64,000 bases of DNA from Marivita sp046591575 (lineage in GTDB: Bacteria; Pseudomonadota; Alphaproteobacteria; Rhodobacterales; Rhodobacteraceae), in the NCBI RefSeq assembly GCF_046591575.1, contig NZ_JBIQWA010000001.1:124001-188000 (forward strand), read 5' to 3'. The notes below the pieces were generated by a model. The model saw nothing but the letters and a program-made list of their open reading frames with translations, was not told where the DNA came from and ran no database searches. Positions within the stretch are counted from its first letter, which is position 1. Each line of letters starts with the position of its first letter. Position numbers and translations under genes: made by a program. Positions 35,320 through 44,254 of this stretch are shown here, in pieces.

Positions 35320-36507
35320 TCATTCCAACGCCTGATACGCGCTGCGGGCGAGAACCTGTTCTTCATCTGTCGCCAGCATAAGTACGGAAAGCCGACTGTG
35401 GGACGTTGTCAGCAGCGGGCCGCCCGCCTGGTTCGCCGTCACGTCCAGGTCCGCGCCGAGCCAGGACAGCTCTGCGATCAGCCTTGCGCGCAATTCTGGG
35501 ATGTGTTCGCCCATGCCTCCGGTCAGAACCACCGCATCCACGCCGCCCATCGCGGCCGCAAGCGATCCGAAATTGCGCCCGCATTGATATACAAAGAACT
35601 CCACCGCCTCGGCTGCCTCGGATCGGTCACTGGCCAGAAGATCGTTCATTTCACCGGTGATCCCGGATACGCCCAGCAATCCGGATTGCGTGTATAGCAT
35701 ATCCTGCACGTCTTCGGGGCTGTGACCGCGATCCAGGATCAGATGCAGCACCGCACCCGGATCAAGCGCGCCACAGCGTTGCCCCATCGGAAGGCCGTCC
35801 AACGCCGTCAGTCCCATTGTAGTTGCCACGCTGCGCCCGTCTTTTAGCGCGCACATGCTGACCCCATGTCCCAGTTGCGCCACGATGACCCGCTTTTTGG
35901 CAAGATCGGGATAGCTCCGTTCCAGCTTGTGCGCGATATAGTCGTAAGACAATCCATGAAAGCCGTAGCGCAAGATGCCGTCATCGGTCAGCGCGCGGGG
36001 CAATCCGAAAATCTGCGCGACACGCGGCTGAGTGCGATGAAACGCGGTGTCGAAACAGGCGATTTGCGGGATATCCGGGTAATGTTCCTGAATACGCCTG
36101 ATCGGGCGCAGATTGTTGGGCTGATGGCTGGGCGCCAACGGTTCCAACTCTGTCAGACGGGCAAGCACGGCCTCATTGATCAAAATTGGCGCGGCATAGT
36201 CCGGGCCGCCATGAACAATCCGATGTGAAAAAGCAGCGATGGTGCCAAGATCGGACAAATCGTCAAGACGGGCGAAGATATGGCCTAACGCCTCGGGATG
36301 GGCACGTTCCGCATTGGTTGGCGCGCCCAAATCAGTTTCGACCTGTGTGTCGGCCTGCCGATCTTTTTCAGTCAGGATCATGCCCGAGGGCAACCCGCGA
36401 ATGTGGAAATTCCGGCATTGCTGGGGGCCGTCTTGCGTCATCCTGAACACCCCGCAGCGCAAGCTTGATGAGCCTGCGTTGAAGGTCACAACAAGCGTTT
36501 CAGACAT
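35320..36507 (-). CDS. ackA: Acetate kinase
   Basis: This enzyme converts acetyl phosphate plus ADP to acetate and ATP. It has 395 residues. Motifs are the N-terminal phosphate loop TFNAGSSSLR, IAAFSHRIVHGG, ACFDTAFH, YGFHGLSY, AQLGHGVSMCA and VVLTGGMGEH. GTG/ATG choices upstream lack an SD; ATG 36507 overlaps the phosphotransacetylase gene by 8 nt. With its partner it gives a substrate-level ATP route that parallels carbamate kinase. Confidence 0.94.
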   Translation of the reverse strand: MSETLVVTFNAGSSSLRCGVFRMTQDGPQQCRNFHIRGLPSGMILTEKDRQADTQVETDLGAPTNAERAHPEALGHIFARLDDLSDLGTIAAFSHRIVHGGPDYAAPILINEAVLARLTELEPLAPSHQPNNLRPIRRIQEHYPDIPQIACFDTAFHRTQPRVAQIFGLPRALTDDGILRYGFHGLSYDYIAHKLERSYPDLAKKRVIVAQLGHGVSMCALKDGRSVATTMGLTALDGLPMGQRCGALDPGAVLHLILDRGHSPEDVQDMLYTQSGLLGVSGITGEMNDLLASDRSEAAEAVEFFVYQCGRNFGSLAAAMGGVDAVVLTGGMGEHIPELRARLIAELSWLGADLDVTANQAGGPLLTTSHSRLSVLMLATDEEQVLARSAYQALE

Positions 36508-37456
36508 CACTTTGCCCTTTTTGGTTTTTTGCCACGACAAGGCCCAAAAGCGCCGCAGAGGCGCAGCGCTGTTCCACGGTGTCGGCCCGGCTGGTCAGCG
36601 CGATTGGGACGGACGCGCCCATCACGATACCCGCCGTTACCGCATTGGCCAGATAATCCAGATCCTTGACCAGTATGTTGCCCGAAACAAGGTCCGGCAC
36701 GATCAAAATGTCGGCCTGCCCGGCAACCGGTGACACGATCCCCTTGATCCCTGCCGCTCTGGGGGAAATGGCAAGATCCATTGCTAACGGGCCGTCAACA
36801 TCCGCCCCGGAAATTGTGCCACGGTCCGCCATCTTGCAAATCGCGGCGGCAAAGATCGTGGATTCAATGTCTTCGTTGATGTTCTCAGACGCCGACAGCA
36901 GCGCCACCTTGGGCCGCTCTATCCCCAGCGCATGGGTCAGGTCGATGGCATTGCTGGTAATATCGCGCAATGTCGACAAATCGGGTCGGATGTTGATTGC
37001 GGCATCCGACACAAAAAGCAGTCTTTCATAGCTTGAGACATCTACGGCAAAGACATGGCTGATCCGGCGGCCCGTGCGCATCGCTTTTTCCGAGATGATG
37101 GCGTGCATGAGGATTTTGGTCTTGATCGCCCCTTTCATCAAACCGCCCACCTTTCCCGAAATGGCCAGATCGACCGCAGTTCTGGCGGCCTGTTCGGGTG
37201 TGTCTGCCGTGATGATGCGGGTATCGGCCAAATCCACATCTGCCGCTTCGGCAGCTTGTCTGATTTTCAACTCATCCCCGATGAGAACCGCTTTGATCAG
37301 CCCTCTTTTCTGGCTTTCAAGCGCACCGATCAGGCTTGGCGCATCCTGTGGACAGATCACAGCAACCCTGACGGGGTCGAGTTCGGCTGCAAGATGCTCC
37401 AGCCGCTCCAAACGGTCAGGGCGCCATTCGGTGGATGTTGTTTGGGTCGTGGTCAT
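36500..37456 (-). CDS. pta: Phosphate acetyltransferase (short PTA/PTB type)
   Basis: This enzyme exchanges CoA and phosphate on acyl groups to give acetyl phosphate. The protein is 318 residues, the short type without the P-loop N-terminal domain of E. coli Pta. Typical stretches are VGGLMKGAIKTKILMHAI, ISHVFAVDV, FVSDAAINIRPDL, KVALLSASE and SPVAGQADILIVPDLVSGN. Butyryl-transferring members look similar, but overlap with acetate kinase favours acetyl. A weak FNR-like sequence lies farther upstream (see rejected items). Confidence 0.87.
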   Translation of the reverse strand: MTTTQTTSTEWRPDRLERLEHLAAELDPVRVAVICPQDAPSLIGALESQKRGLIKAVLIGDELKIRQAAEAADVDLADTRIITADTPEQAARTAVDLAISGKVGGLMKGAIKTKILMHAIISEKAMRTGRRISHVFAVDVSSYERLLFVSDAAINIRPDLSTLRDITSNAIDLTHALGIERPKVALLSASENINEDIESTIFAAAICKMADRGTISGADVDGPLAMDLAISPRAAGIKGIVSPVAGQADILIVPDLVSGNILVKDLDYLANAVTAGIVMGASVPIALTSRADTVEQRCASAALLGLVVAKNQKGQSDV

Positions 37457-37578
37457 AAGGCTGCTCCTGATTTATCTGCCAATGTCAGCTGACGACCGTC
37501 TTATGCTGCCGATCAGTCATCGAAAGCGATCATTGATCGGCATTGACGAACCGATTGCACAGCACGGGCGGCAGTGTT

Positions 37579-37595
37579 CGGGCCTGCGCGGCCCG
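37579..37595 (-). other. Stem-loop after the class IV aminotransferase gene
   Basis: CGGGCC/GGCCCG (6 bp, perfect) with loop GCGCA lies 10 nt past the stop. No T-run follows, so it could be a weak or Rho-assisted end. The remainder of the gap 37457-37604 holds the pta leader. Confidence 0.4.
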
Positions 37596-37604
37596 GTGGT
37601 TGTG

Positions 37605-38516
37605 TCATATCTGAGAGTGAATCAACTCCTTGTAAAGCTGTCTGATCCGAGCCGTCACCGGCCGCTCGCCGGTGCCGATGGGCTTGCCGTCGATCTCTGC
37701 CACCGGTGTTTGCGCGCCGAAGGTGCCGGTCAAAAAAGCCTCATCCGCGCCGTAAGCCTCATATAACGAAAAGTTCTTTTCAAAGACTGGAATGTCGTTG
37801 TCGCGGCACAGATCTATCACCTTTTGCCGGGTCACGCCGTTCATGCAGTAATCGCCGGTCGACGTCCAAACCTCTCCGCGCCGGACGATAAAGAAATTGC
37901 ACGCATTGGTCGTGTTCACGAAACCATGCGGGTCCAGCATCAACCCTTCATCTGCCCCCGCCTGTTCCGCCTGCAGACAGGCGATCACGCAGTTCAGTTT
38001 GGAATGGCTGTTGTATTTCGCATCCTGGCTCATCGGCAGGCCGCGTACCTGCGGAACAGTTGCAAGGCGGATGCCTTTGGAGTGCAACCTGTCAACCGGT
38101 TTGGAATGTTCAAGGATCATCACAACAGTGGGCCCTGATCGGCTCAGCTTGGGGTGCTGAAATGGTTTGTCCTTCACCCCGCGCGTGACCATCAGACGGC
38201 AATGCACATCGGTTGTCATGCTATTGGCCGCCGCAGTCCTGTTCAGCGCATCCAGTATTTCGTCCTTGGTCATGCCCGGATCAAGAGAGACCGATTTGCA
38301 AGAGTTAAGGAACCGATCCATGTGTTCGTCAAAAAACGCCCATGTTCCATCATAAAGCCGCATACCTTCCCACATGCCATCACCCAGCATAAACCCGGAA
38401 TCATAGACCGACACCTTGGCCTCATCGCGGTGAACAATGTCGCCGTTCACATAAATCTTGATATCCTTGTTGCGCGGATCATCGTCTGCGTCATGGGTGC
38501 TGTTGGATGGGGTCAT
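37605..38516 (-). CDS. Class IV aminotransferase (BCAT/D-amino acid type)
   Basis: This is a PLP enzyme of fold type IV, 303 residues from ATG 38516. Signature stretches are KVSVYDSGFMLGDGMWEGMRLYDG at the N-terminus (residues about 28-51), the PLP lysine in YNSHSKLNCVIACLQAE, DPHGFVNTTNACNFFIV and GVTRQKVIDLC. It falls in the group of branched-chain and D-amino acid aminotransferases and 4-amino-4-deoxychorismate lyases; I cannot choose between the first two. A start at 38591 is also open but has no better SD. It is separated from the upstream transporter operon by a terminator. Confidence 0.85.
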   Translation of the reverse strand: MTPSNSTHDADDDPRNKDIKIYVNGDIVHRDEAKVSVYDSGFMLGDGMWEGMRLYDGTWAFFDEHMDRFLNSCKSVSLDPGMTKDEILDALNRTAAANSMTTDVHCRLMVTRGVKDKPFQHPKLSRSGPTVVMILEHSKPVDRLHSKGIRLATVPQVRGLPMSQDAKYNSHSKLNCVIACLQAEQAGADEGLMLDPHGFVNTTNACNFFIVRRGEVWTSTGDYCMNGVTRQKVIDLCRDNDIPVFEKNFSLYEAYGADEAFLTGTFGAQTPVAEIDGKPIGTGERPVTARIRQLYKELIHSQI

Positions 38517-38605
38517 GTGATCAGGTCCGCTATTTGCAACGCGTTTGGACGGAAAGTCGTACCATGGCACGATCCCGGAAACATGTGACATAAAGCGGGG
38601 TGATC

Positions 38606-38637
38606 AAAATCGCCTGCCCCGCCATTAAGGAGCAGGC
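38606..38637 (-). terminator. Rho-independent terminator of the branched-chain ABC operon
   Basis: The minus-strand stem GCCTGCTCC/GGGGCAGGC (9 bp, one T-G pair) has an 8-nt loop and is followed by GATTTTG. It lies 174 nt after the livM stop. Confidence 0.7.
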
Positions 38638-38810
38638 TTGAAGGCGTAGGTGCCCTGATCCTTCAGGATGTAGGCCCCAGACGTCTTGCACAGGAAAGCG
38701 ACATATCCGCAGCGGGCGTATGCAGCCGTCCTGTGACAATTTTCGATACAGACATCCCGGCCATTGGGTGCCCGATATGCATCTTTCGAATTCCGATCAG
38801 GAACCAGATC
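38628..38810 (-). other. 61-codon in-frame open stretch after the livM stop
   Basis: Directly after the livM TGA the same frame stays open for 61 codons and ends in a TAA inside the terminator hairpin. The reading is Cys-rich in its middle (CIENCH, RCGYVAFLCK) and ends SGAYILKDQGTYAFKPAP. There is no ATG, GTG or TTG start in it. It could be a decayed gene tail, a readthrough extension, or chance. I see nothing else in the 294-nt gap 38517-38810 apart from the terminator. Confidence 0.25.
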
Positions 38811-39866
38811 TCAAAGTTGCGCCAGCCGTGTCTTGGGGGCCGTCTTGGGGCGCATGCGTTGCTTGAGCTTTTCCCACAGCTTGGCCATACCCAGCGGTTC
38901 ATAGATCATGAACAGGATGATCAGCACCCCGAACACCACCAGTTCGATGGCCGATATGATCGTGGCGTCGATCATGCCGTGAAAGAACCGGTTACCCAGC
39001 GTGTTGAGCACCACGGGAAACAGCAGGATGAACGCCGCACCGATGAATGCGCCGCTGATCGTGCCCAGCCCGCCGATGATGACCATGAACAGGATCTCGA
39101 AGGATAGCTTGATGTCAAAGGCCACCGGCTCCATCGACTTGAGGTAGGTAAAGGCAAAAAGCGCGCCTGCCACGCCGCAATAAAAACTGCTGATGGCAAA
39201 GGCCTGAAGCTTGGTCCTGAGCAGGGAAATTCCCATGGATTCGGCTGCAATATCCATATCGCGCACCGCCATCCAGTTGCGGCCGGTGGCACCACGGGCC
39301 ATGTTAACGGCAAGGATCGTCAACACCGTCACCACCACCAGAACCACCAGGTACATCTGCAGCGGCGAGGTGAATTCGCGCCCGAAGATCACGATATCCT
39401 GCGCGGTGATAATGCCTGAGGTGTCGTAATTCTTGAACCAGCCGAACTTGTCGATCATCCAGATGATGAAGAACTGCGAGGCCAGCGTCGCAACCATCAG
39501 GTAGATGCCGCGCACCCGCAGGGAGGGCAGCCCGAACAGGATGCCGAACCCCGACGCGATCAGCCCCGACAGGCCAAGTGCCACGAAAAACGGAATGTCC
39601 GGCACCCGCAGGATCAGGTTGAAGCAGGCGAAGGCCCCCGCCGCCATGAACCCCGCGGCCCCCAGTGCCAGCTGGCCCGCATAGCCCATCACGATCTGCT
39701 GACCGATGGCGGCAAGCGCAAGGCAAAGCCACGGAATCAGGATCGACGAATACCAATAACCGCTTGTGACGAACATCGGGATGATCGCAAAGCCGATGGC
39801 CATCAGCGCCAGAAAGTTGACGACATCGTTGCGGCTGTAGCTCATGAAGAGTGTTCTGGATTGCAT
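38811..39866 (-). CDS. livM: Branched-chain-type ABC permease LivM
   Basis: This is an inner-membrane permease of 351 residues, about nine to ten helices. Family stretches are LALAAIGQQIVMGYAGQLALGAAGFMAAGAF, SGLIASGFGILFGLPSLRVRGIYLMVATLA and MVIIGGLGTISGAFIGAAFI. The C-terminal tail is basic (KLKQRMRPKTAPKTRLAQL). It is the last gene of the importer operon, 9 nt after livH. Confidence 0.93.
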   Translation of the reverse strand: MQSRTLFMSYSRNDVVNFLALMAIGFAIIPMFVTSGYWYSSILIPWLCLALAAIGQQIVMGYAGQLALGAAGFMAAGAFACFNLILRVPDIPFFVALGLSGLIASGFGILFGLPSLRVRGIYLMVATLASQFFIIWMIDKFGWFKNYDTSGIITAQDIVIFGREFTSPLQMYLVVLVVVTVLTILAVNMARGATGRNWMAVRDMDIAAESMGISLLRTKLQAFAISSFYCGVAGALFAFTYLKSMEPVAFDIKLSFEILFMVIIGGLGTISGAFIGAAFILLFPVVLNTLGNRFFHGMIDATIISAIELVVFGVLIILFMIYEPLGMAKLWEKLKQRMRPKTAPKTRLAQL

Positions 39867-39875
39867 GATGGCCCC

Positions 39876-40778
39876 CTATACGCGCCGGATTAGTTTTTCG
39901 CCGAACAGCCCCTCGGGCTTCCACAGCAGGAACAGGATGGCGATGACGAAAGGTGCCCAAACCTCGATGCCGCCGCCGAAATAGGGGCCGACATACACCT
40001 CAAGCACCTTTTCGCTGGACCCGATGATCAGACCGCCAACAATGGCCCCCGGGATCGACGAAAAGCCGCCGATGATCAGAACGGGCAGCGCCTTGAGCGC
40101 CAGATCGACCAGTGCGAACTGCACGCCCGCGCGCGCACCCCAGAGCATGCCCGCGACAAGCGCCACGACACCGGCGGCCGACCAGACCATCAGCATGATG
40201 CTATTAAGCGGGATGCCGATAGAGCTTGCCGCGCCGGCATCGTCGGCCACCGCGCGCAGACCGAGGCCCATTTTCGTAAAACGGAACAAAAGCGCGAGGC
40301 CGAGGATCAGCAGGGCTGCCACCAGACCCGCCGTCAAATCCAGTGCACTGATAAACAGACCCGTGCTGTCGACAATCCACTGGATCGGAAAATCTCCAAC
40401 GCCCAGATCCAGCGCGCGCACTTCCACGCCCCAGACCGCCTGCGCGACCCCTTCGAGCACGAAGCCAAGCCCGATGGTGGCCATTAGCACGGTGTCCTCG
40501 CTTTCGTTCATTAGCGGCTGGATCACCGTTTTCTGTGTTGCATACCCGACCAGGATCATCAGGCCGATGGTCACGAAAAAAGCCAGCGTGAAGGGCAGAC
40601 CCAATTCCATGAAGCCGACAAAGGACAACACGGCAAAGAACACCATGGCACCCTGCGCAAAGTTGAAGGTGGACGACGCCTTGTAGATCAGCACGAACCC
40701 AAGCGCGACCAACGAATACATTGTGCCCGCCAGCATCCCCGCCAGCACGACCTCGAAAAAGAAGATGATGTCAGTCAT
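39876..40778 (-). CDS. livH: Branched-chain-type ABC permease LivH
   Basis: This is a permease subunit of 300 residues with about eight helices. Typical features are the start VVLAGMLAGTMYSLVALGFVLIYKASSTFNFAQGAM and the late KALPVLIIGGFSSIPGAIVGGLIIG. It pairs with LivM. Its start overlaps the livG end by 8 nt. Confidence 0.93.
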   Translation of the reverse strand: MTDIIFFFEVVLAGMLAGTMYSLVALGFVLIYKASSTFNFAQGAMVFFAVLSFVGFMELGLPFTLAFFVTIGLMILVGYATQKTVIQPLMNESEDTVLMATIGLGFVLEGVAQAVWGVEVRALDLGVGDFPIQWIVDSTGLFISALDLTAGLVAALLILGLALLFRFTKMGLGLRAVADDAGAASSIGIPLNSIMLMVWSAAGVVALVAGMLWGARAGVQFALVDLALKALPVLIIGGFSSIPGAIVGGLIIGSSEKVLEVYVGPYFGGGIEVWAPFVIAILFLLWKPEGLFGEKLIRRV

Positions 40779-41571
40779 GGGCGACCCCCAGATAGGCGTC
40801 GATCACGGATTGATTGGCGCGCACCTCTTCGGGTGGGCCATCTGCGATGATCTTGCCGTAATCCAGCACGACCACGTTGTCGGAAATGTCCATAACCACC
40901 CCCATGTCATGTTCGATCAGGACCATCGTGGTCCCGTATTCGTCATTTACCTTGAGGATGAAGCGGCACATCTCGCGCTTTTCCTCGACATTCATGCCTG
41001 CCATCGGCTCGTCGAGCAGAAGGATGTCGGCCTCTGTTGCCAGCGCACGGCCCAATTCGACCTTTTTCTGCAACCCGTAGGGCAGTTTGCCGACCGGCGT
41101 GTCACGGATGTCCTTGATCTCAAGAAACTCGACGATCTCTTCACAGTATTCGCGGTTCTCGCGTTCCTCACGCAGTGCCTTGGGCGTCTGGAAGGCGACC
41201 TGCAGGAAATTCGCGTCCATATGCAGCTTGCGCCCCACCAGAATGTTGTCCAGCACCGACATGCGTTTGAACAATGCAAGGTTCTGAAAGGTGCGCGACA
41301 GGCCTTTGCGCGCCATGATGTTGGGGCTGATGCGCTCCATCGCCTCGCCCTTGTAGATGATCGTGCCTTCCTGCGGTTTGTAGATCCCGTTGATGCAATT
41401 CAGCATCGAGGATTTACCCGCGCCATTCGGACCAATAATCGCCTTGATCTCGTGTTTGAGCACCGAAAACGAACTGTCGGTGATCGCTTTCACCCCACCA
41501 AAGCGCAGGGTGATGTTATTGACTTCGAGGATCGGACCTCCGATCGGGAAATTGCGTGCCATCGTCGTCAT
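40771..41571 (-). CDS. livG: Branched-chain-type ABC ATPase LivG
   Basis: This is an ATPase of 266 residues. It has Walker A GPNGAGKSSMLN, the LivG-type insertion before the signature, a weak signature region KLPYGLQKKVELGRAL in place of LSGGQ (normal for this subgroup of LivG), Walker B ILLLDEPMAGMN and switch His in LIEHDMGVV. It works with LivF on the LivH/LivM channel. Confidence 0.92.
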   Translation of the reverse strand: MTTMARNFPIGGPILEVNNITLRFGGVKAITDSSFSVLKHEIKAIIGPNGAGKSSMLNCINGIYKPQEGTIIYKGEAMERISPNIMARKGLSRTFQNLALFKRMSVLDNILVGRKLHMDANFLQVAFQTPKALREERENREYCEEIVEFLEIKDIRDTPVGKLPYGLQKKVELGRALATEADILLLDEPMAGMNVEEKREMCRFILKVNDEYGTTMVLIEHDMGVVMDISDNVVVLDYGKIIADGPPEEVRANQSVIDAYLGVAHD

Positions 41572-41605
41572 GGATGTTTGCCTCTTGTTGCGGCCTTGGG
41601 GCGGG

Positions 41606-42430
41606 TCAATGGTGATGCAGGTCAGGATGCGCCTTGTTTTCCTCGCGCAGCACGTCGCGGAAATTCTTGCGGCCTTCTTTCGAGATGCCGAGGTACAATT
41701 CCTTGACCTTGTCGTCGTTCAGCAGGCTTTCGGCACTGCCTTCGAGCATCACGTGCCCGGTTTCGATGATATAGCCGTAATCCGCGTTGCGGAGCGCGAC
41801 ATTGGTATTCTGCTCGGCCAACAGGATACTGACGCCTTCCTCTTTGTTCAGGGCCTGCACAATGCGGAAGATTTCGGCCACCAGCTGCGGTGCCAGTCCC
41901 ATTGATGGCTCGTCAAGCAGCAGCATCTTGGGCTTGGCCATCATGGCACGGGCGACCGCGATCATCTGTTGCTCGCCCCCAGACGTATAACCCGCCTGAC
42001 TGGTGCGCCGGTCGCGCAAGCGTTTGAAATAGCCGTACATGCGTTCCAGTTCGTTGCGCATCTCGGCTTTGGACAGTTTGCGCGAATAGGCACCGGTGAT
42101 AATGTTCTCTTCCACCGTAAGGTGACCGAAACACCGCCGGCCTTCCAGCACCTGCACCAGACCAAGACCCACCATGTGCGACGGTTCCTGATTGGTCACA
42201 GGTGTGCCATCATACATGATTGTGCCGTTTGTGACCTTGCCGTGTTCGGCGGCCAACATGGTCGAGATGGCTTTGAGCGTGGTGCTTTTTCCAGCGCCAT
42301 TGCCACCCAGAAGGGCCACCACCTTGCCACGCGGCACGCTAAGGCTCACATCGTGAAGTGCTGAAATGACGTTGTCGTAGACGACTTCGACATTATCGAG
42401 TTGCAGGATATTGTCGGATTGTGGGGTCAT
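41606..42430 (-). CDS. livF: Branched-chain-type ABC ATPase LivF
   Basis: This is an ATPase of 274 residues. Walker A is GGNGAGKSTTLK, the signature YTSGGEQQMIAVARA, Walker B MLLLDEPSMGLAP and the switch LLAEQN. The C-terminal extension ends in a His-rich tail (HPDLHHH). It is the first gene after the binding protein, following a hairpin. Confidence 0.92.
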   Translation of the reverse strand: MTPQSDNILQLDNVEVVYDNVISALHDVSLSVPRGKVVALLGGNGAGKSTTLKAISTMLAAEHGKVTNGTIMYDGTPVTNQEPSHMVGLGLVQVLEGRRCFGHLTVEENIITGAYSRKLSKAEMRNELERMYGYFKRLRDRRTSQAGYTSGGEQQMIAVARAMMAKPKMLLLDEPSMGLAPQLVAEIFRIVQALNKEEGVSILLAEQNTNVALRNADYGYIIETGHVMLEGSAESLLNDDKVKELYLGISKEGRKNFRDVLREENKAHPDLHHH

Positions 42431-42475
42431 GGAACCTTTACCGTTCTGGGCCAGGTATGGCCGTGCACTAAGAGC

Positions 42476-42499
42476 GGACCGCCCGCACAGAGGCGGTCC
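42476..42499 (-). other. Stem-loop between binding-protein and livF genes
   Basis: GGACCGCC/GGCGGTCC (8 bp, perfect) with loop TCTGTGCG lies 39 nt after the binding-protein stop, without a T-run. It is probably an mRNA-stabilising or attenuating structure. Confidence 0.65.
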
Positions 42500-42538
42500 A
42501 ATGTCATTCAGAATAAACGAGCAGCTGTTGGCGACTTT

Positions 42539-43885
42539 TCAGGTGCAGTCGCGGGCGCTGATGCCGTTCTCTTCCGCAAATTTCGCGGCAGACTCTTCGA
42601 TCAAGGTACGGATGGCCGCAGGATCATAAGGCTCTTCCCAGCCGGTGACCTGTTCAAATGCTTCGCCGTTCCACTGCATCATCGCAAACCGGCCGCCAGC
42701 GCCTTCGTGGTTTTCGCAGGACAGAGAAAACGGCGCGATCATTCCGGCGACCCCAATTTCTTCCAGCCGCTCTTCGGTCATGTTGATCGCTTCATACCCA
42801 TCGCGGAATTCGGCACCCGTGACAGCCTGTCCTACCTTGTCGTGAATCTCTTGGGCGTTGCGCAGCGCCTCGACCCACATGATCGCGGCACCCAAGCCCC
42901 GGTTCCAGTAAACTGACCCAACCCGGCTTTCATCGTTGAGGTTACCTTCACCGGCACCATAGACCTCGTCGTAGATCGCCTGAACAAGCGGAAATTGACG
43001 TCCCGGCAGCGCGTTGGCCATCGCGTAGGTGCCCTTTGCGCTGTCACCGGCGGGGAACATGTCCTCCTCGGCGGCACCAAAGGTCACATAGACCATACGG
43101 TCGCGCGGAAAACCGACGCGCGCGGCGTTTGTCATGCCGGTAGAATTCATGCCAGACCCTGCCCCCCAGAATGTCACCCAGTCAGGCTGTTCACGGCGCA
43201 CCTGAAGCCATTGCGACTGCTGTTCAAGGCCGGGGGGCGGCACAGAGATTTCGACCAGTTCAACACCCCACTCCTCAGCGATGGCACGCATCGCGGGCAG
43301 CGGTTCACGGCCAAAGGCGCTGTCGATATGCATGTGCACGATCTTCTTGCCCTCCATGTTCTCGATCCCGCCCTCCTGTTCGGCCATGAAACGCATGGTT
43401 ACAGCGATCTGAGACCAATAATGCCCCGCCGCGTTGAACACCCAGGGCCAGACCCGGCCATCAGCGGCGTCGGTGCGGCCATATCCGTACTGCGCCAGCA
43501 CCACTTCATCCTCTGCCATACGGTTGATCACGGCATAGGCCCCGGGGGTGCCCAACGTATCGAACACCACCATTTTCTGACCATTGTATTCCATGAGCCG
43601 CTGATAGCATTCGACGGTTTTCACGGCGTTATATTCGGTTTCACATTCCTGCCAGGTCAGCATGACACCGTTCACGCCACCATTTTTGTTGACATAATTG
43701 ATGTAGTCGATCTGCGCGCCGTAATAGCCTGTGCCCATAGCCGAATACGGCCCGACACGGCTGCTTGCGATCGGAAAATACTGGGTTTCCTGGGTCGCGC
43801 CGTCTTTGGGGAACGTCACAGTTGCCAGACTGGCAAGCAATGCCACCCCAACCACAATCGAGGCTTTTATGCGGTTCATAAGCAT
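42539..43885 (-). CDS. Branched-chain-type ABC substrate-binding protein
   Basis: This is a periplasmic binding protein of the LivJ/peripla_BP_6 class, 448 residues. It begins with a Sec signal (IKASIVVGVALLASLATVTF). The mature part has SSRVGPYSAMGTGYYGAQIDYINYVN, QECETEYNAVKTVECYQRLM and ARVGFPRDRMVYVTFGAAEEDM. It is longer than leucine-binding proteins and close in style to relatives that take up aromatic or amide compounds. ATG 43885 has GGGAGG eight bases upstream. The sensor kinase and regulator lie directly upstream, suggesting that the imported ligand induces the operon. The ligand is unknown. Confidence 0.9.
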   Translation of the reverse strand: MLMNRIKASIVVGVALLASLATVTFPKDGATQETQYFPIASSRVGPYSAMGTGYYGAQIDYINYVNKNGGVNGVMLTWQECETEYNAVKTVECYQRLMEYNGQKMVVFDTLGTPGAYAVINRMAEDEVVLAQYGYGRTDAADGRVWPWVFNAAGHYWSQIAVTMRFMAEQEGGIENMEGKKIVHMHIDSAFGREPLPAMRAIAEEWGVELVEISVPPPGLEQQSQWLQVRREQPDWVTFWGAGSGMNSTGMTNAARVGFPRDRMVYVTFGAAEEDMFPAGDSAKGTYAMANALPGRQFPLVQAIYDEVYGAGEGNLNDESRVGSVYWNRGLGAAIMWVEALRNAQEIHDKVGQAVTGAEFRDGYEAINMTEERLEEIGVAGMIAPFSLSCENHEGAGGRFAMMQWNGEAFEQVTGWEEPYDPAAIRTLIEESAAKFAEENGISARDCT

Positions 43886-44254
43886 TCGGTCTTCCTCCCT
43901 TTGACCTTTTGTGCCGGTATTGGGCGCACAGACTCCTGACGTGCCGGCTGGCCGTCTTATGGCAGTTACGGATTTTGTGAGGGCTCCGTTTTTACGGTTG
44001 ACCCAATCGTTCAAACTTTGCGCATCAGCAGGTCATTTGGCATGACCTCGGCCTCGTGATTGCCTGCGGTTTGCTGTACGTCCCGCACGATGCCACGCGG
44101 CTTCACATGACATTACGGTTAATTTCAGCCAAAATGTCTGTCAATAAAAAATTGTTTATCTTCAAATTGTTACATTGATTTTCGCTAACACAAAAACGAC
44201 AAAACGTCCATTTTCCAGCAGTGAATTTGAACGGGGGATGGACAAAATGTCCAG
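43886..44254. promoter_or_regulatory. Control region of the branched-chain ABC operon with palindromes
   Basis: This AT-rich 369-nt gap holds GGACAAAATGTCC (44240-44252, perfect palindrome around AAA), CGACAAAACGTCC (44197-44209, 11 of 13 identical) and a weaker AGCCAAAATGTCT (44127-44139). The first two are 43 bp apart start to start. The core GACATTTTGTC recurs in the TRAP/oxoprolinase control region. I looked for a GG-N10-GC sigma-54 promoter on the minus strand and found none. Confidence 0.45.

Noticed and set aside
37533..37546. TTGAT-CGGC-ATTGA upstream of phosphotransacetylase as a fifth FNR-like box
   Set aside because: The second arm matches poorly and the centre is 83.5 nt from the start, outside the 65-70 nt range of the other four boxes.
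38530..38739. Separate 69-codon gene on the minus strand downstream of livM
   Set aside because: No ribosome site, runs through the terminator hairpin and no recognisable features; the frame in line with livM is the more interesting reading.
44174..44187. TTGAT-TTTC-GCTAA in the gap after the sensor kinase as an FNR-like box
   Set aside because: One arm is imperfect, and it lies about 295 nt from the nearest start codon in an AT-rich stretch.
43886..44254. Sigma-54 promoter for the branched-chain ABC operon
   Set aside because: No GG-N10-GC pair with a TGGC/TTGC context on the minus strand, and the upstream regulator lacks GAFTGA.
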